DNA from: an uncultured Lachnospiraceae bacterium
GTDB lineage: Bacteria; Bacillota; Clostridia; Lachnospirales; Lachnospiraceae
Assembly (NCBI GenBank): GCA_902782625.1
Contig: CACZNZ010000013.1
Location: 1 to 5,894, forward strand
DNA length: 5,894 nucleotides
Direction: 5' to 3'
Below are positions 1-5,894 of the stretch, one piece after another. Position 1 is the first letter of the stretch; every line of letters starts with the position of its first letter. A program made the translations under genes and the position numbers. The notes under the pieces are model-generated. The model searched no databases. It was not told the origin of the DNA and was given only the letters and a program-made list of their open reading frames with translations.

Positions 1-956
1 AGCTGACTTTCTTCCACGATTTCTTTATTTTTGATCATACTCCGTCTACAGTACGGACAGGTATCCTTCCCTTCTTCACGAGGGGCTCCACAGCCGGGAC
101 AGTTAGCAAAATATTCGATTTTTGTCCGGGTAATCTTTTTCTTGGTTTCACGACTTGGTCCAAAACCGAGTCCCTGGATTATCCATTTCAGGAACTTATA
201 CACTATGACAAAAGGTGTGATGAATATGGCAAACATAAGTCCCAATACGATAAGCCCCGCAATAAAATCCATAAACCCGAAATCACTGTCTTCACTCTCA
301 CTTCCATTGCTTCTGTTCTCATCAAGGGTCTGCTGCCGGTCAGAAGCAAAGGCAAAGGCGTCATTCGGATATACGACGGATACGTGATATTTTTGAGAAG
401 ACGGGAGAGAGGTACGAAACGCCAGATAGCCGTCTTCGATCTGGCAGTCCGGCTGCCATGCTCCTGCTTTCTCCGCATTCCATTTAATGACAAGCTGTCG
501 CACATCTATCGTATCAAACCATGCGGGCGTAAAGGAATAAACCGTCTCCCCCTCGACCCATTTATTAATCATATACATATGATCCTGAATCATAGAGAAT
601 TCAACCGTGACGGTCTCTCCTTCTTTATAACCCCGGTCGAGATAGATAGAGAGCGAATTGCCTTTATCATTAATGTGATCAATCGTTTTGGTAAACGGTG
701 TAATATCCTTGTGATGACTGTTAGGAACACCCAGATCGATCCATTCCAGTTCCCCGATAGAATCATCGAGCACGGTCCATTCAATATGGTAAACCATCCT
801 AAGGGATGCATCCTCATTGACATCGATCGTAATAGTAAAATTCTTTATCTCATCGGTTGCCGCGGCTTTGACACTGTCAAAAGGAAGAAGGAACATTGCT
901 GCTGTGGCAATGACAAAAAATATGAATCCTAATGCTGTCTTTTTCATTCTATTCAT
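1..956 (-). CDS. Single-pass membrane protein with extracytoplasmic domain and C-terminal zinc ribbon (partial, runs off left edge)
   Basis: The frame is open from the ATG at 956-954 to the window edge, giving 318 residues; the C-terminus is missing. Residues 1-33 look like a signal peptide (basic MNRMKK, hydrophobic core, cleavage around VKAAA). Residues 34-225 form a probable extracytoplasmic domain, starting with a beta-rich stretch (FTITIDVNEDASL, then YHIEW) that recalls DUF2207-type membrane proteins. Residues 228-257 form a strong membrane helix, followed by a basic stretch (RETKKKITRTK) that fits a cytoplasmic side. Residues 286-303 are a zinc ribbon with two knuckles, CPGC and CPYC (C286, C289, C300, C303). 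The start overlaps the stop of the upstream radical SAM gene (TGATG) and has AGGAGG 8 bases before it, so the two are translationally coupled. A second ATG at codon 4 is less well spaced. The function is unknown; the layout suggests an envelope protein working with the enzyme or with a gene beyond the left edge. Confidence 0.88.
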   Translation of the reverse strand, partial: MNRMKKTALGFIFFVIATAAMFLLPFDSVKAAATDEIKNFTITIDVNEDASLRMVYHIEWTVLDDSIGELEWIDLGVPNSHHKDITPFTKTIDHINDKGNSLSIYLDRGYKEGETVTVEFSMIQDHMYMINKWVEGETVYSFTPAWFDTIDVRQLVIKWNAEKAGAWQPDCQIEDGYLAFRTSLPSSQKYHVSVVYPNDAFAFASDRQQTLDENRSNGSESEDSDFGFMDFIAGLIVLGLMFAIFITPFVIVYKFLKWIIQGLGFGPSRETKKKITRTKIEYFANCPGCGAPREEGKDTCPYCRRSMIKNKEIVEESQ

Positions 957-2353
957 CAGCAATACCTCCTGAGAGGACATTCTCCTGTCATGTATGCGGA
1001 ATAAGCCCTGTGACCGGCACATTCCGGATTATCCCATATCGTTTCCCAGTCGTCTTTTAATATATTTCCTAAAGGCTCATCTGACAGCCAGCTCTGGCAG
1101 GGAACCACATTGCCGCCCGGCGTTACAGCCATGTTGGAAAGGCAGGCACCGCAGGTAGGGGAAGGGATATGAAGTTCCTCAAACACTTCCTGCCTGATCC
1201 ATCCCGGAGAAGTAAAGGCGATTTCCATCCCGTGTTCATTACAATAGGCAACCGCTTCCCGGAGGATTGCCTCCAGCTCTTCGCTGGATAACTGCAGCCG
1301 TTCTGAAGCTTCCAACGCTGCATTGCCTGTCGTGATCAGTCCGGAACAGGTCACATAGATCACGCCTTTTTCATGGAGGTATTCCAAGGTTTTTATATAG
1401 TCTTTATTCAGTCTGCAAAGCGGTGTGTTGATACTGACAGAAAGCCCTTCCGCCAGTGCATTATCTAATCCCTTTGCCGTATCCTCATAGTGATCAGCTC
1501 CTACGAGCTTGTTATGCACCTGAGGGTCGGGCGAATAAAATGTGATCTGTACACTGTCAAGTTCCGCCTCATGCAGTTTTTTACAGAAACTTTCCGTGAG
1601 TTTAATTCCATTGGTATTCAGCCGGGATATAAACCAGCGGGAATATCCGATCAGTTCAAACAGGTCCTCCCTCATGGTCGGTTCCCCTCCTGTAAATGTT
1701 ACCTGCGGAATCCCTGCTGCACGGCAATGATCGAGAATCTGTTTCCAGGATTCTGTTGACAGCTCCTCTTCTTCCGCATGAATCTGATCGGCGGCATAAC
1801 AGTGGACACATTTCTGATTGCAATGCCATTTTCCGTTCTTTGTCATGGCACTGATCATCAAATCCATCCGATGCGGCGCAGTCATAAAGGGAGCATAGTC
1901 TCCTATACTCATGTAATGGACATCTGTCGTCACTTCTTCCCGATAGGCAATCTGGCGAATCGTCTCATAGATTGTCCGGATATCCTTCCTGATACGGTTC
2001 CTCGAAAGAACAGGAATAACCTTCTTAACATTTTCAGCTGCATTCTCAAGAATGAGATGGATCTGTTCCTCATTGATTTCATGCCCGTCATACTGGTTAG
2101 TCTCACGGATCATCTCCGCGAGCATGACTGCCCATGCAAAGTTCACTGGCACAATATCCGCACCGTTGATAATGGCTATACTCGGGTTGAGTTCATTCTC
2201 CTCTTTCTTGGGTGGAATCAGATGAATACGGATCGCTCCGGGACCGTCAGGATTCAGCGTCGTGTGAAGAACTTCATGGAACACTTCATCCATATAGGCC
2301 TGGATCCCTTTCACGGTCTTTGTTTTTCTGAATAGTTTAGGTATAGAGATCAT
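956..2353 (-). CDS. Radical SAM/SPASM domain enzyme
   Basis: 465 residues from the chosen start (MISIPKLF). The radical SAM cluster motif is CNQKCVHCY (C178, C182, C185), which binds the 4Fe-4S cluster that cleaves S-adenosylmethionine. It is followed by FTGGEP (220-225), the SAM-binding loop, and later strands of the barrel (RLNTNG, VQITFYS). Residues 401-465 form a SPASM-type auxiliary cluster region: CGAC, then C-x9-G-x4-C (C404 to C419), C445, and a final CPLRRYC (C459, C465). The usual trailing x3-C after this motif is absent because the protein ends there. Residues 1 to about 165 precede the core and match no domain I can name; PSIAIINGADIVPVNF followed by helices could be a peptide-binding module, but that is speculation. 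SPASM enzymes usually modify peptides or proteins; no precursor peptide is visible nearby. An ATG 4 codons upstream (2365) is possible, but the ATG at 2353 is preceded by GGAGG with 5-base spacing. It is first in an operon with the zinc-ribbon membrane protein. Confidence 0.93.
   Translation of the reverse strand: MISIPKLFRKTKTVKGIQAYMDEVFHEVLHTTLNPDGPGAIRIHLIPPKKEENELNPSIAIINGADIVPVNFAWAVMLAEMIRETNQYDGHEINEEQIHLILENAAENVKKVIPVLSRNRIRKDIRTIYETIRQIAYREEVTTDVHYMSIGDYAPFMTAPHRMDLMISAMTKNGKWHCNQKCVHCYAADQIHAEEEELSTESWKQILDHCRAAGIPQVTFTGGEPTMREDLFELIGYSRWFISRLNTNGIKLTESFCKKLHEAELDSVQITFYSPDPQVHNKLVGADHYEDTAKGLDNALAEGLSVSINTPLCRLNKDYIKTLEYLHEKGVIYVTCSGLITTGNAALEASERLQLSSEELEAILREAVAYCNEHGMEIAFTSPGWIRQEVFEELHIPSPTCGACLSNMAVTPGGNVVPCQSWLSDEPLGNILKDDWETIWDNPECAGHRAYSAYMTGECPLRRYC
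965..970 (-). promoter_or_regulatory. Ribosome binding site AGGAGG for the zinc-ribbon membrane protein, inside the radical SAM gene
   Basis: AGGAGG on the minus strand lies 8 bases before the ATG at 956-954. It is formed by the codons for the two arginines of the terminal CPLRRYC motif of the radical SAM enzyme. It selects the first ATG over the one three codons later and supports coupling of the two genes. Confidence 0.85.
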
Positions 2354-2358
2354 AGCGT

Positions 2359-2363
2359 CCTCC
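2359..2363 (-). promoter_or_regulatory. Ribosome binding site GGAGG deciding the radical SAM start
   Basis: GGAGG on the minus strand is followed by ACGCT and the ATG at 2353-2351. It lies within codons 1-3 of the longer reading that starts at 2365, whose own upstream bases (aagataataagagta) offer only a weak purine stretch. This favours the shorter protein. Confidence 0.75.
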
Positions 2364-2403
2364 ATTACTCTTATTATCTTTTATAAATTAACTTACCAAA
2401 AGC

Positions 2404-2409
2404 ATTATA
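2404..2409 (-). promoter_or_regulatory. Probable -10 box (TATAAT) of the radical SAM operon promoter
   Basis: A perfect TATAAT reads leftward about 50 bases before the chosen start codon. At 16-18 base spacing the -35 position reads TAGTAG-like sequence with poor agreement to TTGACA, so the promoter may be weak or need an activator. The inverted repeat at 2431-2447 covers the -35 region, centred near -42 if transcription starts about 7 bases past the -10 box. The promoter assignment is an inference from sequence only. Confidence 0.6.
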
Positions 2410-2430
2410 CCTCATTTCCGATTTTCCTAC

Positions 2431-2447
2431 TACTGAAAAAAACAGTA
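2431..2447. promoter_or_regulatory. Operator-like inverted repeat TACTG-N7-CAGTA between divergent promoters
   Basis: The sequence tactgaaaaaaacagta has perfect 5-base arms separated by seven A residues. It lies between the -10 box of the leftward radical SAM promoter and the -35 box of the rightward lipoprotein promoter, 10 bases from the latter. The placement fits a shared site for a dimeric transcription factor. The arms are short and the bound protein is unknown, so a chance occurrence in AT-rich DNA is possible. Confidence 0.4.
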
Positions 2448-2457
2448 AATAAATGTT

Positions 2458-2486
2458 TTGACAAAAGACCCGCTCGCATGTACAAT
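2458..2486 (+). promoter_or_regulatory. Sigma-A type promoter of the lipoprotein gene
   Basis: TTGACA at 2458-2463 is a perfect -35 box. TACAAT at 2481-2486 matches the -10 consensus at five of six positions, and the spacer is exactly 17 bases. The predicted transcription start is near 2493, giving a leader of about 25 bases that carries the ribosome binding site AGGAGG at 2507-2512. This is the strongest promoter visible in the window. Confidence 0.82.
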
Positions 2487-2506
2487 CACTTGAAGTAAAA
2501 CAAAAC

Positions 2507-2512
2507 AGGAGG
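2507..2512 (+). promoter_or_regulatory. Ribosome binding site AGGAGG for the lipoprotein gene
   Basis: A full AGGAGG lies 5 bases before the ATG at 2518 and fixes the start, which also begins a proper lipoprotein signal peptide. Confidence 0.85.
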
Positions 2513-2517
2513 CAATT

Positions 2518-3111
2518 ATGAAAAGAAAATTATTACATACATTCACTTTAGCGGTTCTCTTCACATTTTCAGTGTTACTGACAGGCTGTTCCGGTCAGGG
2601 TGCCGGCACATTACATAAACTGTCAGGATACCTGCTTCATCCTTCAAACCTGTCATCTCCGGAAGATATCAATCTCCGCAGTGACGATGGCTGGAGCTAT
2701 TATTTTACATACAAAGATGAGGATTATTATGCAGAATACTCTTCGGATACCTGGAAGATCTATAATTCCTACCGGATCAAAAGTCCCAGGGACATTCTCC
2801 TGATCTGTAAAGCTCTCGATGCAGAGCACCGGGTGCCAAGCAGAGATTATGAATCATTCCGTACCCCGGCCGATATGGCCTTTGAATGGGAACAGCACAA
2901 TATCGCTTATGAGCAGCTCCCGGAAGATAACTCCTGGAGAGCGAACGCCAAAAATGTAGATCTCGATCCGGAAGATCAGGGAAAGACCTTCAAAGACATC
3001 TACGAGGAACGAACCGGCAACAAAATCGACCTGGAAAAAATCATGGAAAATAAAGGCCGGATCAAAGAAAAGCTCAAAGAGAAGCTCAAAGAAGTCCTTG
3101 AAGATCAATAA
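2518..3111 (+). CDS. Small uncharacterised lipoprotein
   Basis: 197 residues, complete. Residues 1-24 are a lipoprotein signal: basic MKRK, a hydrophobic core, and the lipobox LTGC with the acylated cysteine at C24, so the mature protein should be anchored to the outer face of the membrane. Residues 56-88 are rich in tyrosine (eight between 61 and 85: YYFTYK, YYAEY, WKIYNSY), suggesting a beta-rich aromatic module. Residues 115-166 contain a helix-like part (TPADMAFEWEQHNIAYEQLP) and a charged stretch NVDLDPEDQGKTF ending in a probable helix. Residues 170-197 form a highly charged helix with a KEKL-KEKL-KEVL repeat (DNA 3064-3099, near 12-base direct repeats). I recognise no named family or catalytic motif. 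It has its own near-consensus promoter and is transcribed away from the radical SAM operon and towards the MATE gene. A substrate-binding or structural surface role is possible but unproven. Confidence 0.9.
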   Translation: MKRKLLHTFTLAVLFTFSVLLTGCSGQGAGTLHKLSGYLLHPSNLSSPEDINLRSDDGWSYYFTYKDEDYYAEYSSDTWKIYNSYRIKSPRDILLICKALDAEHRVPSRDYESFRTPADMAFEWEQHNIAYEQLPEDNSWRANAKNVDLDPEDQGKTFKDIYEERTGNKIDLEKIMENKGRIKEKLKEKLKEVLEDQ

Positions 3112-4434
3112 CTAATCCCATCGTATGGAGAGCAGCGACAAAGCACTTAGAACAAAAGCAGCGGCCTCGGCAACCGGCGTGGCTAGCCAGAGGCCGTTCA
3201 CTCCAAAGATCAACGGTAATCCTAAAATCGCCAGAACCTGGAACACAAGCGTTCTGGAAAAGGCCAGGAAGGCTGAGACCTTCCCGTTATTGAGGCCTGT
3301 GAAATAGGCCGATGCATATTCGTTAAACCCCTGCAGCAAAAAGGTGAATGCATATAAACGCATTGCAAAGACTGCAAGGTTACACACCTCTTTATCATAT
3401 CCGACATAGATTCCCGCTATGAGTCCGGCAAAAAGCCAGCACAGCACAAACATGATTACACCGGATACCAGATTCAGTATGATTCCTTTCTTTAGAAGAC
3501 TCTTCAGTTCTTCCTTATTTTCAGCGCCGAAATGATAACCCACGACCGCCGTGGCTTCCATGGCCAGACCAATATATACGGAAGAGAAAATCCCTTCTAC
3601 AAAGACCGTTACCCCGTATGCAGCGACACCATTTTCTCCAATCATACGCAAAAGCTGGTAATTATACAGCACAAAGATGACGGATGTCGCCATATCATTG
3701 ATCATCTCTGAAGCCCCATTGTAACAGGTATCAAGCAACGCTTTCCAATAGATCTTATCTCTCACAAATCGTAAAAGGCTGGAATTGTCACGTGAAAAAT
3801 AGATCAAAGGGACCAGTCCGGTAATCGAGGCACCGATACCCGTTGCCGCAGCAGCTCCAATCATGCCCCATCGGAACACAACCACAAACAGATAATCAAG
3901 AATTACATTGCTCAAAAGATTGGCAATGGACAGATACAGGCCGATCATCGGCTTTTCTGCCGTCACAAGCAGCTCCTGGAACGCGTAGCCGCAAATCATG
4001 ATTGGAAGAAACAAAAACAGTGTTCTTCCGTAAGGCACCCCATATTTAAGAATGCCTGGTGTTGCCCCAAGAGCCGTCGCCACTGCAGGAAGAAAGGCAA
4101 TGCCAATGACCGCAAGAAGCACACCCATGACAATCGCCACTTTGATAATCATTGTAAAATAGGCATTGGCTCTTTGTTTATTTTCTCTTCCCAGCTCCGC
4201 CGCAATCAGCGCACTGCCACCCGTGCCGAACATATATCCGACCATGGACAAGGCCAGCTGAAACGGATACACGACATTGACCGCAGAAAAAGCTGTCTTC
4301 CCGATATAATTGGAAATGTAATAGCCGTCCACCACATCATAAGTGATGGCAATCAATATCATCCCGATTGTCGGAAATGCATAAAGCAATAATTTTTTAT
4401 AGGTAAAATGATCTGATATTTTTATATTTTCCAT
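3112..4434 (-). CDS. MATE family multidrug/metabolite efflux transporter
   Basis: 440 residues, the usual size for a MATE transporter with 12 membrane helices in two homologous halves. The family pattern is clear: the first helix is followed by VVDGYYISNYIGKTAFSAVN (33-52). The paired half-repeat signatures are GGSALIAAELGRENKQRA (72-89) in the N-half and EATAVVGYHFGAENKEEL (293-310) in the C-half, both marking the cytoplasmic loop after the second helix of a bundle. The overall style is closest to MepA/DinF-like bacterial members. Such proteins exchange Na+ or H+ for cationic drugs or small metabolites; the substrate here is unknown. The start lies 2 bases after the NRPS stop codon with only a weak Shine-Dalgarno (around ACGGAA), which points to translational coupling with the synthetase. 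This suggests export of the peptide product or self-resistance. The TAG stop directly abuts the TAA stop of the convergent lipoprotein gene. Confidence 0.95.
   Translation of the reverse strand: MENIKISDHFTYKKLLLYAFPTIGMILIAITYDVVDGYYISNYIGKTAFSAVNVVYPFQLALSMVGYMFGTGGSALIAAELGRENKQRANAYFTMIIKVAIVMGVLLAVIGIAFLPAVATALGATPGILKYGVPYGRTLFLFLPIMICGYAFQELLVTAEKPMIGLYLSIANLLSNVILDYLFVVVFRWGMIGAAAATGIGASITGLVPLIYFSRDNSSLLRFVRDKIYWKALLDTCYNGASEMINDMATSVIFVLYNYQLLRMIGENGVAAYGVTVFVEGIFSSVYIGLAMEATAVVGYHFGAENKEELKSLLKKGIILNLVSGVIMFVLCWLFAGLIAGIYVGYDKEVCNLAVFAMRLYAFTFLLQGFNEYASAYFTGLNNGKVSAFLAFSRTLVFQVLAILGLPLIFGVNGLWLATPVAEAAAFVLSALSLLSIRWD
3162..3196. repeat. Nested inverted repeat near the MATE 3' end
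   Basis: CGGCCTC (3162-3168) and GAGGCCG (3190-3196) are perfect 7-base arms around a 21-base loop. The loop contains a 10-base self-palindrome, tggctagcca (3180-3189). It lies about 50 bases past the lipoprotein stop on the plus strand, inside MATE codons for the C-terminal helix (ATPVAEAAAF). No T run follows on the plus strand, and only TTTT after a gap on the minus strand, so it is not a standard terminator. It may act as an mRNA 3' structure for the lipoprotein transcript or be a coding coincidence. Confidence 0.35.
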
Positions 4435-4436
4435 AG

Positions 4437-5894
4437 CTATTCCGTTACCGGTATATCCAAAACCAGTTTTTCAAAATTCTCAACATAAAGAGCATGGAAT
4501 CTCAGCATCTTATTCCGGGAATACAGATTGCCGGCCCACTCTATCTCTGATTCAAATCCATTCTTTCCGTCGTCATTTTCCACGAATTCAAGTTCCAATG
4601 CCGCTCCCGGCGCATCATAGGCATTTTCCATCTGCAGCTCAAAAGGATGCAGCTCATCAAATTCTCCGGCATCGATATTCTGCTGATAGTTTACTTCCAT
4701 CGGTTCACTGAGATATGGCGAACTGCCTTCAAAGAAGTAGTCATAACTACTGTGTGTAATCCCATCTGCAACCTGTCTTTTGATCTGCGCGATCAGTTCG
4801 TTCAGATCATGGACCTGATCCATATGGATGCCTACAGGGAGATTCTTGATCATCATTCCCACAGAATCCGAGGCAAAACTGCCCAGACGGTTATTGAAGA
4901 TCCAGTTGGTCATAATGTCATTTTTCCCGGAAATCTCGTGCAACGTAAGAATGGCCGCCGCAATCGCCAGGACACTTCTGGTGGTATTCCTGTATTTTTC
5001 GGCTGCTTTCAGGTCAGAGGCATCAAACGGCAGTTTTACGATTTTTTTGTCGGCAACGAGCACCATGACACGGTCATATTCCACCAGATCCGGTTCCGGT
5101 CTCATGACCCATTCATATCCACCGTACTGCTTCAGATAGTATTCCCTATCTTCCTGATATTTTGCTTTATGACGCATCCTCATCTCGGAAGCAAGATAGG
5201 AACAGTAATAATCTTTCTTCAAAGGTTCTCCACGATAAGCCCGGATGATATCATCAAACAAAAGACCCAACGAACTGCCATCCATAGCCAGATGATGCAC
5301 ATCAAAGAACAGATAGGAGTATCGTTCCGACAAGAACATCCGAACCCTCAAAAGCGGAGAATTGAACATTCTGAATGGACGGATCAGCGTATCTTTTAAC
5401 CGGGCTATCTCGATATCTCTCATTTTTTCAAGTTTTACCTCCGGAAGCATCTGCGGCGTATACTTCTGAACCAGTTCCAGATCATCATCAAAGTAGATCT
5501 TCATGGCAAGTGCCGGATGATTGCGTATGGCTGCATTCACTGCCCGGCAGAGTCTTTCCGGATCCGTCTTTTTATTGAACCGGAAAAAGTACGACATGTT
5601 GTTCCACATCGTAGACTTCACTTTCGCTAACTGACAGTCGATCATGACAATCTGCATCGGAGTCAGCTTATGCCGTTTCCCTCGTTCAATTTCTTCTCTT
5701 TCATCAAGAGACAATTCCCTTTTTTGTTTTTTCAATACATCCGCTAGTCTCTCCACAGTTCGATAAGCATAGATATCAAAACTCGTCAGGCCTTTCTCTT
5801 TCAGTTTTGAGGCCAGAACCATACTCTTTAGGGAGTCTCCACCCAGATTAAAGAAATCATCCACGATACTGATCTGCTCTTTATCCATATGCAA
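4437..5894 (-). CDS. Nonribosomal peptide synthetase C-terminal part: carrier protein plus terminal condensation domain (partial, runs off right edge)
   Basis: The last 485 residues of a larger protein; the frame is open at the window edge and its first codon here is TTG, so no true start is visible. Residues 1-57 form a peptidyl carrier domain with FFNLGGDSLKSM; S21 (codon 5834-5832) is the expected 4'-phosphopantetheine attachment site. After a charged linker, residues 76-480 form a condensation domain: LTPMQ (78-81 region), the intact catalytic HHLAMDG (H200, H201, D205, G206), an NNR motif (334-336) and VGMMIKNLPVGI (345-356), matching the conserved N-R and VGxFxNxLPxR blocks. The domain should join the carrier-bound peptide to an acceptor amine or catalyse release. 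The protein ends straight after it, with no thioesterase, reductase or further adenylation domain. LGGDS is often seen before epimerisation domains, but the later motifs fit condensation better. It is followed 2 bases later by the MATE transporter in the same operon. Confidence 0.93.
   Translation of the reverse strand: MHMDKEQISIVDDFFNLGGDSLKSMVLASKLKEKGLTSFDIYAYRTVERLADVLKKQKRELSLDEREEIERGKRHKLTPMQIVMIDCQLAKVKSTMWNNMSYFFRFNKKTDPERLCRAVNAAIRNHPALAMKIYFDDDLELVQKYTPQMLPEVKLEKMRDIEIARLKDTLIRPFRMFNSPLLRVRMFLSERYSYLFFDVHHLAMDGSSLGLLFDDIIRAYRGEPLKKDYYCSYLASEMRMRHKAKYQEDREYYLKQYGGYEWVMRPEPDLVEYDRVMVLVADKKIVKLPFDASDLKAAEKYRNTTRSVLAIAAAILTLHEISGKNDIMTNWIFNNRLGSFASDSVGMMIKNLPVGIHMDQVHDLNELIAQIKRQVADGITHSSYDYFFEGSSPYLSEPMEVNYQQNIDAGEFDELHPFELQMENAYDAPGAALELEFVENDDGKNGFESEIEWAGNLYSRNKMLRFHALYVENFEKLVLDIPVTE

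Noticed and set aside
384..932. Plus-strand open frame of 182 codons opposite the zinc-ribbon membrane protein gene
   Set aside because: It lies antisense to a gene with a convincing signal peptide, membrane helix and metal site, has no ribosome binding site, and its product shows no domain features.
956..958. Possible selenocysteine or readthrough at the radical SAM stop, since the SPASM motif seems to lack its final cysteines
   Set aside because: The frame continues TGA TGA ATA GAA TGA, with tandem stops, and a well-formed start and ribosome site for the next gene overlap this point. No extension with cysteines follows.
1778..2335. Plus-strand open frame of 185 codons opposite the radical SAM N-terminal region
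   Set aside because: Antisense shadow of a clearly coding frame, without a Shine-Dalgarno or recognisable protein features.
2354..2517. Riboswitch or small precursor-peptide gene in the divergent intergenic region
   Set aside because: The predicted leaders are only about 25 and 45 bases, too short for a riboswitch, and no short frame with a ribosome binding site was found there.
3060..3100. Direct repeats in the lipoprotein 3' end as a mobile or CRISPR-like repeat
   Set aside because: The near 12-base units are in frame, have no spacers and simply encode a KEKL-type charged helix.
3162..3196. Inverted repeat as an intrinsic terminator
   Set aside because: The loop is 21 bases and no T run follows on the plus strand; on the minus strand only TTTT after a gap follows and it precedes the MATE stop codon. 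It is kept as a repeat only.
4647..5399. Plus-strand open frame of 250 codons within the NRPS gene
   Set aside because: It is antisense to the condensation domain, which carries intact catalytic motifs; no ribosome site precedes it and the translation looks like a reverse-strand artefact.
5800..5894. A gene start at the right edge (protein reading from 5894)
   Set aside because: The edge codon is TTG with no visible upstream sequence, and the frame begins inside a carrier protein domain, so this is the middle of a longer NRPS.

Overview
The window looks like a chromosomal stretch of a Gram-positive, low-to-moderate GC Firmicute, most likely a gut-type Clostridia or Lachnospiraceae relative. 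The grounds are strong AGGAGG/GGAGG ribosome binding sites, consensus sigma-A promoter elements, tight gene packing, and the protein types: a SPASM radical SAM enzyme, a MATE transporter, a small lipoprotein and a nonribosomal peptide synthetase (NRPS). The taxon is an inference from style, not a match. There are five protein genes; both edge genes are cut by the window.

Left block, minus strand (about 1-2409): a radical SAM/SPASM enzyme (956-2353) is followed by a membrane protein with a secreted-side domain, one membrane helix and a cytoplasmic CxxC...CxxC zinc ribbon (956 down to the left edge). The second start codon overlaps the first stop (TGATG), and its Shine-Dalgarno lies inside the last codons of the enzyme, so the pair is almost certainly one translationally coupled operon. 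A TATAAT box at 2404-2409 with no recognisable -35 is its likely promoter.

Middle (2354-2517): a divergent intergenic region. It holds that promoter, a near-consensus promoter TTGACA-17-TACAAT reading right, and between them a spaced inverted repeat TACTG-A7-CAGTA (2431-2447). The repeat is well placed to be a regulator site acting on both directions. The rightward gene (2518-3111) is a small unrecognised lipoprotein with a tyrosine-rich segment and a charged C-terminal helix.

Right block, minus strand (3112-5894): the 3' end of an NRPS, showing a peptidyl carrier domain followed by a terminal condensation domain, then after 2 bases a complete MATE-family transporter. The layout suggests export of, or self-protection from, a peptide product. 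The MATE stop codon directly abuts the lipoprotein stop codon with no spacer, and no ordinary terminator is visible at that junction.

The two minus-strand blocks are separated by the rightward lipoprotein gene, so they probably form separate transcription units. Nothing in the window proves that the radical SAM operon takes part in NRPS product formation. No RNA genes, CRISPR arrays, insertion sequences or attachment sites were seen.
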